Assembly: GCA_905188085.1 (NCBI GenBank)
Contig: CAJJKN010000007.1
Location: forward strand, 18,305 to 82,304
From: an uncultured Bacillota bacterium
GTDB taxonomy: Bacteria; Bacillota; Clostridia; Christensenellales; QAND01
Direction: 5' to 3'
DNA length: 64,000 bases
The translations under genes were made by a program, and so were the position numbers. How positions within the stretch are numbered: the stretch's first letter is position 1; every line of letters begins with the position of its first letter. Below the pieces are notes generated by a model, which saw only the letters and a program-made list of their open reading frames with translations, searched no databases and was not told the DNA's origin. This document shows, piece after piece, positions 18,701-27,278 of this stretch.

Positions 18701-19161
18701 GCGATGTTTCCAAACTGGAAACGCCGGTGTTTATGCGCGGGATGGATCCCGGCGATCTGCATGCTGTTGTCCTTGAAAACGGCAAAGTGTTGACCATCAA
18801 ATTTGTCAGCATGGGCGAAATGAACGACGACGGTACGCGCAACCTTGTCTTTGAACTCAACGGCATTCAGCGCGTGGTGGCCATTCCCGTGCCCAATGCG
18901 GAGGTCATTTCCGATCATCAAACCATCATGGCCGATCAAACAGACGAGCGCCATGTGGCCGCCTCTATCCCCGGCCTTGTCAGCAAAGTGCTGGTGCAGG
19001 TAGGCGATACCGTGCGCGTCAACGATACGCTCTGCGTGATCGAAGCGATGAAGATGGAAACCAACATCGTGGCCAAAAAAGCCGGCCGCGTGGTAACCAG
19101 CCGCGTATCCGAAGGCACCGATGTAAAAGCCGGCGAACTGCTGTTTGTCATCGAAGAATAA
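15742..19161 (+). CDS. pyc: pyruvate carboxylase
   Basis: A biotin enzyme of 1139 residues that makes oxaloacetate from pyruvate, bicarbonate and ATP. Domain order is complete: biotin carboxylase (about 1-455; AAGGGGRGMR ATP loop, EMNPRIQVEHTVTE), carboxyltransferase (about 520-800; DTTMRDAHQSLLATR metal and substrate motif, HTHDTSGN), and a C-terminal biotinyl domain with EAMKMET, where the lysine at about 1104 carries biotin. The start is TTG at 15742 (L-K-K-R-F-E-K), seven bases after AAGGAGGAGG. The ATG at 15685 has no ribosome binding site and would add 19 unrelated residues. Monocistronic, with its own terminator. Confidence 0.97.
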   Translation: MKKRFEKILVANRGEIAIRVFRACKDLGLKTVAIYSKEDINSLHRTRADEAYMVGMRKSPLAGYLDIDRIIQIALNHDVDAIHPGYGFLSENADLARACEENGIAFIGPPSHILAQMGDKLAAKRIAKRAGVRTIPGTPDPISDLDEAAKIAEEFGYPVILKAAAGGGGRGMRKIMNEQELRDNFPLVQSEAAKSFGNDDIFLEKYIEEPKHIEVQVLGDAYGNIVHLYERDCSVQRRYQKVVEYAPAFTVPQATRDQLYADALKIAHEVGYINAGTIEFLVDKHGEHFFIEMNPRIQVEHTVTEQTTGVDLVQSQILVAEGVALDDPELSLTQETIHQYGYAIQCRVTTEDPRNNFAPDTGKITLYRSGGGNGVRLDAGNAFAGAVISPYYDSLLVKITTTDRTFVGAARKALRSLGEIRVRGVKTNVPFLMNVLQNKTFLSGQCDTFFIDSTPSLFDIQVPEDRTNKMLTYIGEHIMEEDRLPKPQVTMSVPPYIKAPIPQGGYKQLLDEKGPEAVSKAVLEEKRLLITDTTMRDAHQSLLATRVRTYDMALASYSTSHILSPAFSLEMWGGATFDVAYRFLHESPWERLDELRTRIPNILFQMLFRGANAVGYKNYPDNVVRSFIKESAKHGIDVFRIFDSLNWLPGMEIALEEVLNQDKIAEATICYTGDITDPKRDKYPLEYYVKLAKELEHRGAHVLAIKDMSGLLKPFAAQKLVKALKDELTIPVHLHTHDTSGNQLAAYLLANEAGVDIVDCAIGSLSSFTSQPSLNSLCYALKGTERDPGIDLAALDKLSSYWANVRPMYAQFEAGLQSPDTEIYQLEIPGGQYSNFKPQVIALGLGHRFEEVKQMYSTVNQMLGDIVKVTPSSKMVGDLAIFMVQNHLTPETIVSEGINYNFPDSVVSYFSGMMGQPQGGFPADLQKVVLKGQEPITCRPGELLEPVDFESVRASLPEDHRDDASVLSACLYPKVFEEYLQHLEKYGDVSKLETPVFMRGMDPGDLHAVVLENGKVLTIKFVSMGEMNDDGTRNLVFELNGIQRVVAIPVPNAEVISDHQTIMADQTDERHVAASIPGLVSKVLVQVGDTVRVNDTLCVIEAMKMETNIVAKKAGRVVTSRVSEGTDVKAGELLFVIEE

Positions 19162-19169
19162 TCCCTTTA

Positions 19170-19197
19170 AAAAGCGGGCATTTGCCCGCTTTTTTTA
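19170..19197 (+). terminator. pyruvate carboxylase terminator
   Basis: Stem AAAGCGGGCA/TGCCCGCTTT followed by seven T. Confidence 0.9.
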
Positions 19198-19473
19198 TTG
19201 CATCGCCGTCCAATATCCAGCGCCCTGCCTTCCTCACTTTCCCTGCCTATGCTTTCTTGCCGATACGCCTTCCCCTTTCCTGCATACAAGATGCCAAATC
19301 CCGCTTTCTCTTTACATTTTGCCCCGGTCGCCGCGCAGCGCGCAAAAACCATTGCCTGTCTTTTTGTGCAAAGATCCTCTTTTCCTCAGGTCGTTCCCAT
19401 GCAAATTACGCCATGCCTGCCTCCTGCCATCTCTTTAAAACACCCGTTCCGGCACACAGCAAATTTTTATAAT
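19198..19473. other. 276-bp gene-free spacer
   Basis: Pyrimidine-rich on the plus strand between two convergent units. Overlapping open frames here have no ribosome binding sites; nothing else recognised. Confidence 0.5.
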
Positions 19474-19498
19474 AAAAAAACTCCTCTTCACAGAGGAG
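19474..19498 (-). terminator. acyltransferase terminator
   Basis: Stem CTCCTCT/AGAGGAG (19481-19487, 19492-19498), then seven T on the minus strand. Confidence 0.85.
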
Positions 19499-19509
19499 CT
19501 TTCTTTTGC

Positions 19510-20549
19510 TTATTTTTTAGACAGCCATTTCGTACAGGGCACTTCCACCAAGTGATAAATCAACACTGCCGCCAGCACATTGATGACAAACGTAAGCGCC
19601 GTATTGGCCAGCACGCTCATCCCCGGCATATAGCAAACCAGCGTCTGCTGAATGGGGAATGCCGTTAAATACATCGCATAGGAATAATTGCCCAGCTTTC
19701 CGATTTTTTCGCTTATCTGTTTTTGTGAAAATACGACCAGGCTCAAAAGATATACAAAACCGCTGATCATAAACAAATCAGAATATCCCAGCGCAAACAG
19801 CGGCACAGCCAAAACCAAGCACCCCAGGCCCCATTTCCAATCCATACGGATGGAATCGCGAAAAACATACATCTCCATCCCGATGATAAAGATAAACAGC
19901 GGGCGCAGATAGGTATGGAATTGATAGATCATTTGCGGCTTTACGCCAAAAACAACCGCAATGGCCAAGAGCACCAGGATATTGATTTTCTTCAGGTTTT
20001 TCTTTTCCAACAAATGCAGCTTATAGGCCACAAACAAACCGATATAGCAAATCACTTCCAGCACCATCGTCCAAAGCGACGCATTCACGATAAACTGCAC
20101 AGGGTTATGGGCAAATACGCCCGGCAGCGTATATTTCGGAATCATCAGCAAATACAGAAAATAGGTGTAGGTTTGTGAAGAGGTAAAGTAAGTGCCCACG
20201 CTGCATTCGGACACAATCGGCCCCAACACAAAGGCCGTCAGAAACAGCGCCACAAAAAACGCGGGATACAGGCGTTCTATCCTTGCCTTAAAATACTGCT
20301 TCCCCGTTTTTTGGCCAACAGGCTTTTGGTCACATAAAACCCGCTGGCAAAAAAGAAAATGGCCACGGCAAAGCCGCCAAAGCTCATCTGCCCCCGGCTC
20401 AGCCACATCATAGGGTCGTCTCCATGTCCGGTAATTCCGTATGCATGGCTGAAAACAACCAACACAGCAGCGATAAATTTCAGCAAATTCAGGTTGTTGC
20501 TTCTCCCTTTAAATTCGCCGATCGACTTTGTTCCAGAGCTCTTTTGCAC
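19510..20549 (-). pseudogene. membrane acyltransferase (acyltransferase 3 family), frameshifted
   Basis: Two overlapping frames together encode one about 345-residue OafA-like acyltransferase. The N-terminal part (20277-20549, GTG start after GGGGGG) gives NLLKFIAAVLVVFSHAYGI with the family histidine, then FFFASGFYVTKSLLAKK. The rest (to 19510) continues with T-G-K-Q-Y-F-K-A-R-I-E-R-L-Y-P, the usual R-x-x-R-L-Y-P helix, and eight to nine further membrane helices. The frame breaks at a run of six A (plus-strand T 20307-20312), where one more A would restore it. Such enzymes acetylate or acylate surface sugars. Sequencing error, slippage or a true mutation cannot be told apart here. Confidence 0.8.
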
Positions 20550-20582
20550 GTTTTTCCCCCCGATAAATCTCCTGTTTTGTCA

Positions 20583-20616
20583 GAAAAAGGGCCCCTGCCT
20601 TTGGCAAAGGCCCTTG
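20583..20616 (-). terminator. terminator after the cyclase-family gene
   Basis: A long hairpin, AAGGGCC with GGCCCTT plus an inner TTTGCC/GGCAGG-like stem, followed by T on the minus strand. Confidence 0.8.
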
Positions 20617-20625
20617 TTTTTGTGT

Positions 20626-21367
20626 TTAGTCTTCCACAATGGCAAACGCGCGTACCGGCATGCCGTTTGCGTTTTCAATCTTGGGCGCCTGAATCACAAT
20701 CACAGCCCCCGTCGGCGGCACCTGATCCAGATTTGTCAGCATTTCCACCTGGAATTTATCGCGCTGCAACACATAGCGTTCGCAAACCAGCCCCACATCC
20801 TTGGAGGAAATCGGCGCGTCGGTATCCAGCGTCTCATGGCCGATGGCCGCCACGTTGCGTTCATCAAACAAAAACTCCAACGCCTTCATGCCCCAGCCCG
20901 GAAAATGCTCGTTGCCGTCCTCACCGATGTTGGAAAGGGCTGCGCCGTCCGGCCAACGTTTGCCCCAATCGCTGCGCAGCGCCACAAAGCTCCCCTCCGG
21001 AATCTTTCCGTGCTGCGCTTCAAACGCCAAAATATTCTCTACGGACAGTTCAAAATCCACATTTTCTTTTACCTGCGGCGTGGCATCAATGACTACCAGC
21101 GGCAGCACCGTATCCCGAATGCTGAAATCCTGCGAAACACGGCCGCCCTGCACAAAATGCGCCGGGTAATCAATATGCGTACCAAACTGGCCCGGAAATT
21201 TGAACGTCTGAATTTCCAAATCCATCGCTTCAAACGGCACCGCCACTTCGCACAGCGCCACAGACCCATTGGGAATCCCAATACGGGCTCTGGTTTGTCA
21301 ACGTATGCGTTAAATCCACCCAGCGGTATTTTTTTACCTGTTCCAGTTTTTCCCATAAACCTGGCAT
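20626..21367 (-). pseudogene. cyclase-family (kynurenine-formamidase-like) metal hydrolase, frameshifted near the N-terminus
   Basis: The main frame (to 20626) carries the PF04199 signature GQFGTHIDYPAHF, whose H-x-G-T-H-x-D residues bind the metal, and further conserved segments VIDATPQVKEN and DTDAPISSKD. A well-placed AAGGAG and ATG at 21367 begin a different frame, MPGLWEKLEQVKKYRWVDLT, which is clearly the missing N-terminus (K-Y-R-W-V-D-L-T-H-T-L-T). The frames join at a G run around 21277-21280 and differ by one base. If intact, the protein would have about 246 residues. Substrates in this family range from formylkynurenine to other amides and cyclic compounds; none can be assigned. 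Confidence 0.8.
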
Positions 21368-21418
21368 TTTCTATGCTCCTTATCCTCTGTATTTTTATAA
21401 TGTATGTGTCTTTTTGTT

Positions 21419-24400
21419 TTATGCAAAATAGTTTACACCCGCCTGGAACAATTTTTGATCCTTGTTCCCCGGCACGTTTTTCGCTACGTTTTGGCCGATG
21501 CGCTCGCTGTGCCCCATCTTGCCGAACACGCGGCCGTCCGGGCTGGTAATGCCCTCAATGGCGCTGGCGGAGCCGTTGGGATTAAAAGCAATTTCCCCGC
21601 TGGGTACGCCGTCAAAATCCACATACTGCGTGGCAATCTGCCCGCGCTTTGCCAGCTCCTCTATCGTCTTTTCATCCGCCACAAAGCGGCCTTCCCCGTG
21701 GGAAACCGGCACGCAATGCACATCGCCTGCGTTCACCAGGCTCATCCAGGGCGAAAGCGTGCTGGTAATGCGCGTGCGCACCATGCACGAAGCATGCCGT
21801 CCGATGGCGTTATAGGTAAGCGTCGGCGCGCCCGGCTGAATGGTTTCGATCTTTCCGTTCGGCAGCAGGCCCAGCTTAATCAGCGCTTGGAAGCCGTTGC
21901 AGATGCCCAGCGCCAGCCCGTCGCGCTGCTGCAAAAGCCGCTCGATGGCCTGCGCAATGCGCGGGTTGCGCAGCGTCGTCGCAATGAATTTACCGGAGCC
22001 GTCCGGTTCGTCGCCGGCGGAAAACCCGCCCGGCAGCATGAGAATCTGGGCATTGTCTATGCCCTTTGCAATGCGCTCTATCGTATCTTCAATGCCGGCC
22101 GGAGAAAGATTATTCACAATCTGTATTTCCGGCACCGCCCCTGCCAGCTCAAACACTCTGGCCGTATCCAGTTCGCAGTTTGTGCCCGGCCATACCGGGA
22201 TAATCACCCTGGGCTTTGCCACTTTAATTTTCGGCCGCTTTTCGCTGCGCGCCGTATACAGCGGCACGGTTTGCATCGGCGGCGCAAACGGCACTTGCGT
22301 CGGGAACACCGTTTCCAGCGGCGCGCGCCATGCTTTTTGCAGCGCTTCCATCTCCACCTGTTCGCCGTTTACCGCAAAGATTTCCTCTTCCGTGGTGTGC
22401 CCCAACACTTCGGCCCCGGGCAGCTGCGCCACAGCCTGCAAATCCTCCACGGCCAACAGCAAATCGCCGATCCGCCAGGCAAACAGCTCCTCTTTTGTCA
22501 TCTGCTTTTCAAACGCAACCCCGATGCCGTTGCCAAAACACATCTTGGCAACCGCCGCAGCCAGTCCGCCTTCCGCCACCGTGGAAGCCGCGCAAATAAG
22601 GCCGGCCCGGTGCGCTTTGTATACCGTTTCAAACAATTGTTTGCACAAATCAAAATCCGGCATGCCGTATTCATCCACCGGCAGCGCCATTTTGCAAATC
22701 CATTGTCCTTTCTCCGCCGCGGCCGAGCACAGGTGCGTGGCCTTGGTCTTTGCAATGGCAAATGCCACCAGCGTCGGCGGCACGTTGTATTCTTTGAACG
22801 TTCCGCTCATGCTGTCTTTCCCGCCGATGGCCGGCGTGCCAAAGCCCATTTGCGCGCTCAGCGCGCCCAGCAGCGCCGCCACCGGTTTGCCCCAGGAATT
22901 GGGGTTTTGTTTTAAGCTTTCAAAATATTCCTGTAAGGACAGCCTGGCGCTCAGCGCGTCTGCGCCGGAAGCCGCCACTTTGCACAGCGCCTGCGTTACG
23001 GCGTAGGCCCCGGCGTGCAGCGGGCTCAATTCCGCTATCGCCGGCGTAAACCCATACGCCATGGAGGTGGCGTCGTCCGTTTCGCCCGGCGTCGGGAATT
23101 TGGCCGCCATCACCTGCTCCGGCGTGGTCTGGTTTTTACCGGCAAACGGCATGAAAACAGACCTGGCGCCTATGGTGGAGTCAAAGCGTTCCACCAGGCC
23201 CTTTTGCGCGCATACGTTCAAATCCTGCATATTTTCGCAAAGCGCCTCGGCCAGCGGCTTTTCCGCCAACGCTTTGGGCACGCTCTGCCGCAATTCTATC
23301 GGCTGCGGCGCGTCCACCGTTGCTTTGGCATGCTGGGTCACGCCGTTGGTATCCAAAAACGCGCGGTCTATATCCACAATCGCGTCACCTCTCCAGCGCA
23401 TCACCAGCCGATTGTCCTCCGTCACCTCGGCCACTTTTACGGCCTCCAGGTTTTCCTGTTGGCACAGCTGGATAAATCTATCCACGTTTTGGCTTTCCAC
23501 CACCACGGCCATGCGTTCCTGGCTTTCGCTGATGGCCAGCTCCGTGCCGTCCAGCCCTTCATATTTTTTCGGCACCACATCCAGATCAATCACCAAGCCG
23601 GGCGCCAGTTCGCCGATGGCAACGCTCACGCCGCCTGCGCCAAAGTCGTTACAGCGCTTGATCAGTTTTGTCACTTCAGGATTCAGCACCAGCCGCTGAA
23701 TCTTGCGTTCCGTGGGCGCGTTCCCCTTTTGCACCTGAGAGCCGCATTCCGTTAAGCTCTTTGCGTCATGCGAAACGGACGATCCCGTCGCGCCGCCAAT
23801 GCCGTCGCGGCCCGTTCTGCCGCCGAAGAGAATGACCACATCCCCTTTTTGCGGCTCTTCGCGCACCACGTTTTCCTCTTTTACCGCGCCCACCACAGCG
23901 CCGATTTCCATCCGCTTTGCCACATACCCCGGATGATAAATCTCCGCAACCTGGCCCGTGGCAAGGCCGATCTGGTTTCCGTATGCGGAAAACCCGTGTG
24001 CAGCGCCGGTGGTAATCCTGCGCTGCTGCAAACGCCCGGGCACGGTTTTTTCCACCGGCGTATTCGGGTCTGCGCAGCCGGTTACGCGCATGGCCTGGTG
24101 CGTATAGGCACGGCTGGCCAAAATATCGCGAATCGCGCCGCCAAGGCAGGTGGCCGCGCCGCCAAACGGCTCAATTTCCGTCGGATGGTTATGCGTTTCG
24201 TTTTTAAATTCCAGCAGCCATTTTTCCGGCTTTCCATCCACTTTAATGTCCGCCGTTACGCTGCATGCGTTGATTTCGTCGCTCTCGTCCAAATCGTTGA
24301 CAACGCCTTGATTTTTCAGCGCCTTGGCACCCACGGTGCCCAAATCCATCAGGGTATGCGGGCGCTGCGTGCGGCCGGCTGTTTTGCGAGCCTCTTCGTA

Positions 24401-25168
24401 TATCGCCAGCGCCTTTTCAAACGCCGGGCGCATCGGCCCCTCGGGTAAAATAATCTCATCCAAAATCGTAGCAAAGGTCGTATGCCGGCAATGATCGGAC
24501 CAGTAGGTATCCAGCACGCGAATTTCCGTCATCGTGGGGTCTCTGTGTTCTGTCTGCGCAAAATAGGTTTGGGTAAACAATAAGTCTTCCACGCTCATTG
24601 CAAGGCCCAGTTCCGCGTGCAAAGCGCGGATCTCCTCTTCGCTTTTTTCGCAAAAGCCCGCAATACGCGGCACAGGCTGCGGCACGGGCATCTGCATGGC
24701 CAGCGTTTCCGGCTTGTCCATTGTCGCCTTGCCCGCTTCAATCGGGTTGATGCAATAGGCCTCTATCGCCTGCTTTTGCTCTTCGGTAAGGGCTCCGCGC
24801 AGGGCGTAAATTTTCGCCGTGCGCAGGGCCGGCGCCTCTCCCTGCGATAAAATCTGTATACACTGGGCCGCGCTGTCCGCCCGCTGATCATACTGCCCGG
24901 GCAGATATTCCATGCCAAACACATACCAGCCGGACAAATCCGGCAGCGTTTCTTCATACACTACATCCTGGTTCGGCTCGGAAAAGATAGTATCGCGCGC
25001 CTGCAAATAGGTCGTTTCGTCGATTCCTTCCACATCATAGCGCACAAAAATGCGCACCTGTTCCAATCCGCTCAAATGCAGATGATCCATCAAGTTGCGT
25101 TTCAGGCCCTCTGCTTCCACGGCAAAGCCCGGTCTTTTTTCCACATATACACGAAAAATCTGCTGCAT
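21419..25168 (-). CDS. purL: phosphoribosylformylglycinamidine synthase, single-chain type
   Basis: A 1249-residue enzyme carrying synthetase and glutaminase in one chain. The first 950 residues hold two AIR-synthase-like halves with the motifs NETHNHPTEIEPFGGAATCLGG, GRTGRDGIGGATGSS and GGKDSMSGT. The last 270 residues are a class-I amidotransferase with PGTNCELDTARVFELAGA, nucleophile in ALGICNGFQALIKLG, and S-H-G-E-G-R-F. It converts FGAR to FGAM in purine synthesis. The start follows AAGGGG. Other purine genes are not adjacent. It lies downstream of glmS with a terminator between. Confidence 0.97.
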   Translation of the reverse strand: MQQIFRVYVEKRPGFAVEAEGLKRNLMDHLHLSGLEQVRIFVRYDVEGIDETTYLQARDTIFSEPNQDVVYEETLPDLSGWYVFGMEYLPGQYDQRADSAAQCIQILSQGEAPALRTAKIYALRGALTEEQKQAIEAYCINPIEAGKATMDKPETLAMQMPVPQPVPRIAGFCEKSEEEIRALHAELGLAMSVEDLLFTQTYFAQTEHRDPTMTEIRVLDTYWSDHCRHTTFATILDEIILPEGPMRPAFEKALAIYEEARKTAGRTQRPHTLMDLGTVGAKALKNQGVVNDLDESDEINACSVTADIKVDGKPEKWLLEFKNETHNHPTEIEPFGGAATCLGGAIRDILASRAYTHQAMRVTGCADPNTPVEKTVPGRLQQRRITTGAAHGFSAYGNQIGLATGQVAEIYHPGYVAKRMEIGAVVGAVKEENVVREEPQKGDVVILFGGRTGRDGIGGATGSSVSHDAKSLTECGSQVQKGNAPTERKIQRLVLNPEVTKLIKRCNDFGAGGVSVAIGELAPGLVIDLDVVPKKYEGLDGTELAISESQERMAVVVESQNVDRFIQLCQQENLEAVKVAEVTEDNRLVMRWRGDAIVDIDRAFLDTNGVTQHAKATVDAPQPIELRQSVPKALAEKPLAEALCENMQDLNVCAQKGLVERFDSTIGARSVFMPFAGKNQTTPEQVMAAKFPTPGETDDATSMAYGFTPAIAELSPLHAGAYAVTQALCKVAASGADALSARLSLQEYFESLKQNPNSWGKPVAALLGALSAQMGFGTPAIGGKDSMSGTFKEYNVPPTLVAFAIAKTKATHLCSAAAEKGQWICKMALPVDEYGMPDFDLCKQLFETVYKAHRAGLICAASTVAEGGLAAAVAKMCFGNGIGVAFEKQMTKEELFAWRIGDLLLAVEDLQAVAQLPGAEVLGHTTEEEIFAVNGEQVEMEALQKAWRAPLETVFPTQVPFAPPMQTVPLYTARSEKRPKIKVAKPRVIIPVWPGTNCELDTARVFELAGAVPEIQIVNNLSPAGIEDTIERIAKGIDNAQILMLPGGFSAGDEPDGSGKFIATTLRNPRIAQAIERLLQQRDGLALGICNGFQALIKLGLLPNGKIETIQPGAPTLTYNAIGRHASCMVRTRITSTLSPWMSLVNAGDVHCVPVSHGEGRFVADEKTIEELAKRGQIATQYVDFDGVPSGEIAFNPNGSASAIEGITSPDGRVFGKMGHSERIGQNVAKNVPGNKDQKLFQAGVNYFA

Positions 25169-25225
25169 GTCGCCAGCCCCTTATCGCTGTTTTTCTTAGG
25201 TTTTAGTGTACCATATTTACGGCAA

Positions 25226-25260
25226 AACAAAAAGGGCGGAAGTTTTCCGCCCTTTTTACA
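25226..25260 (-). terminator. glmS terminator
   Basis: Stem AAAGGGCGGAA/TTCCGCCCTTT (25231-25241, 25245-25255) with T or A runs on both sides. Confidence 0.88.
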
Positions 25261-25265
25261 TTGCA

Positions 25266-27104
25266 TTATTCTACCGTTACGCTCTTTGCCAGGTTTCTGG
25301 GTTTGTCAATATCGCAGCCCTTTTCATGCGCCATATAGTAGCCGAACAGCTGCGCCGGAATGGCCACCAGCGCCGGAGCCATAATTTCCGGGCAAGACGG
25401 GATTTCCCAAACTTCCTGCACTTCTTTATCCAAGCGCATATCGCCCTCCATGGCAATGGCAATCATGTACGCGCCGCGCACCGCGCATTCTTTGATGTTG
25501 TTGATGGTTTTATCCACCAGATGCGTCTGCGTAGCAATCGCGATAACCAGCGTGCCGTCTTCCACCAAAGACAGCGTGCCGTGTTTCAATTCGCCCGCCG
25601 GATAAGCTTCGCACTGAATGTAGGAGATTTCCTTCAGCTTCAGCGCCGCTTCCATGGCCAACACATTGTCTACGTTGCGGCCGATATAGAAAGCGTTGCG
25701 GTGCGTATAGAACTTTTTGGCCACCGCTTCGTATCTGGGCGCGTTATCAATCAATTTCTGTGCCTTGGCCGGCAGCGCCAGCAATTCATCCAAATAAGCC
25801 TGCTGTTCTGCCAGGGTCATCCGGCCCATCTTTTCCGCAAAATGCGCGGCCAGCACATAAAATACCATCAGCTGAGAAACAAACGCTTTCGTGGACGCCA
25901 CCGCAATTTCCGGGCCCGCCCAGGTGTACAACACATGGTCCGCTTCACGCGCCACCGTGCTACCCACCACGTTGGTAATGGAAAGGGTTTTTACGCCGCG
26001 GCGTTTTGCTTCGCGCAGCGCAGCAATGGTATCCGCCGTTTCGCCGGACTGGGAAACCACCACAAACAGTGCATCCTTCGGCAAAACAAAATCACGATAA
26101 CGATATTCGGACGCGATTTCCACATCCACCGGAATCTGCGCCATCTTTTCAATCAACAGTTTGCCTACAAGGCCGGCATGATACGCCGTGCCGCATGCGC
26201 AGATGACAAGCTTGGAAATGCCTTTTACCATTTCCTCATCCATCTTCAATACATCCTGACGCAGCATGGTGCCCTGTTCGTTGGATTCCATCATCAGCAT
26301 CAGCGTGTTGCGCATCGCATCCGGCTGCTCGTGGATTTCCTTGAGCATGAAATGCTCATAGCCGCCCTTTTCCGCCGCTTCCACGTTCCAATCCACATGC
26401 ATGGATTTCTTCTCGTGTTCTTTTCCGGCCAAATCGTAGAAGGACAGGCTGTCCGGCGTCATCTTGGCAATTTCGCATTCTTCCATCAGATATACATCTC
26501 TGGTATATTCCAAAATCGCCGGAATATCCGAAGCCAACACCGTGCCGTGTTCGCATTTGCCCACGATCAGCTGGCTGTCTTTGCGGGTGCAATAGATGGT
26601 GTCCGGCTCGTCTTTGCAAACAATGCCAAACGCATAGCTGCCTTTGATCATCGGAATCACTTTGCCGATGGTTTCCAGCATGTTGCCGTTGTAATTATCG
26701 CGCAGCAAATGCGCCATCACTTCGGTATCCGTTTCGCTGCGGAACTTGTAGCCCTTGTCGATGAGCATTTCTTTCAGTTCCAGATAGTTTTCAATGATCC
26801 CGTTATGCACAATGGCAATTTCACAGTTTTCATCAAAATGCGGATGGGCGTTTACGTCCGAGGGCTCGCCATGGGTGGCCCAGCGCGTATGCGCAATGCC
26901 GGTGGTGCCGGGCACAGCCTTTTTCGCTACCCTGTCTTCCAAATTAGACAAACGGCCCTTTGCCTTGCAGATCTGCAGTTCACCCTGCTCTCCGATCACG
27001 GCAATGCCTGCGCTGTCATATCCGCGGTATTCCAGCCGCCCCAACCCTTTTAAAAGAATCGGCGTTGCCTGTTCACTTCCTGTATAGCCTACAATTCCAC
27101 ACAT
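25266..27104 (-). CDS. glmS: glutamine-fructose-6-phosphate aminotransferase (isomerizing)
   Basis: A 612-residue enzyme starting MCGIVGYTGSEQATPILLKG. Cys2 (mature Cys1) is the glutaminase nucleophile, and RLEYRGYDSAGIAV and HTRWATHG follow. Two SIS domains occupy residues 290-600, with the motifs CGTAYHAGLVGK, SQSGETADTIAALR and the C-terminal KPRNLAKSVTVE. It makes glucosamine-6-phosphate for cell-wall synthesis. AAAGGAGGT precedes the ATG. The 170-bp leader shows no glmS ribozyme core. Confidence 0.97.
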   Translation of the reverse strand: MCGIVGYTGSEQATPILLKGLGRLEYRGYDSAGIAVIGEQGELQICKAKGRLSNLEDRVAKKAVPGTTGIAHTRWATHGEPSDVNAHPHFDENCEIAIVHNGIIENYLELKEMLIDKGYKFRSETDTEVMAHLLRDNYNGNMLETIGKVIPMIKGSYAFGIVCKDEPDTIYCTRKDSQLIVGKCEHGTVLASDIPAILEYTRDVYLMEECEIAKMTPDSLSFYDLAGKEHEKKSMHVDWNVEAAEKGGYEHFMLKEIHEQPDAMRNTLMLMMESNEQGTMLRQDVLKMDEEMVKGISKLVICACGTAYHAGLVGKLLIEKMAQIPVDVEIASEYRYRDFVLPKDALFVVVSQSGETADTIAALREAKRRGVKTLSITNVVGSTVAREADHVLYTWAGPEIAVASTKAFVSQLMVFYVLAAHFAEKMGRMTLAEQQAYLDELLALPAKAQKLIDNAPRYEAVAKKFYTHRNAFYIGRNVDNVLAMEAALKLKEISYIQCEAYPAGELKHGTLSLVEDGTLVIAIATQTHLVDKTINNIKECAVRGAYMIAIAMEGDMRLDKEVQEVWEIPSCPEIMAPALVAIPAQLFGYYMAHEKGCDIDKPRNLAKSVTVE

Positions 27105-27210
27105 TTGGAAAGTACCTCCTTTAGGTATTCGCGGTTAGTTTAACGCAGCTTTTCCTGTTTGTCAATTCTTTTTTGTTACATATATGTGCCTATCCACCCT
27201 GCAAATATGC

Positions 27211-27240
27211 AAAAAGCGCAGCAAAAATGCCGCGCTTTTT
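27211..27240 (-). terminator. terminator after the zinc dehydrogenase gene
   Basis: Stem AAAAAGCGC/GCGCTTTTT (27211-27219, 27232-27240) with an inner G-C pair. Symmetrical, so it may work in both directions. Confidence 0.8.
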
Positions 27241-27278
27241 CCATCGTTTTTTATGTTTTATGCTTGTTTATTTTCTTT

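Noticed and set aside
20300..20320. Programmed -1 frameshift in the acyltransferase gene
   Set aside because: Six A form a slippery run, but the zero-frame phase gives C-AAA-AAA, which does not satisfy the heptamer rule, no stimulatory structure is evident, and two nearby genes have similar single-base breaks.
27105..27210. glmS ribozyme upstream of glmS
   Set aside because: The leader is only about 170 bases to the next hairpin and I find none of the conserved core or pairing pattern; just a normal AAAGGAGGT site.
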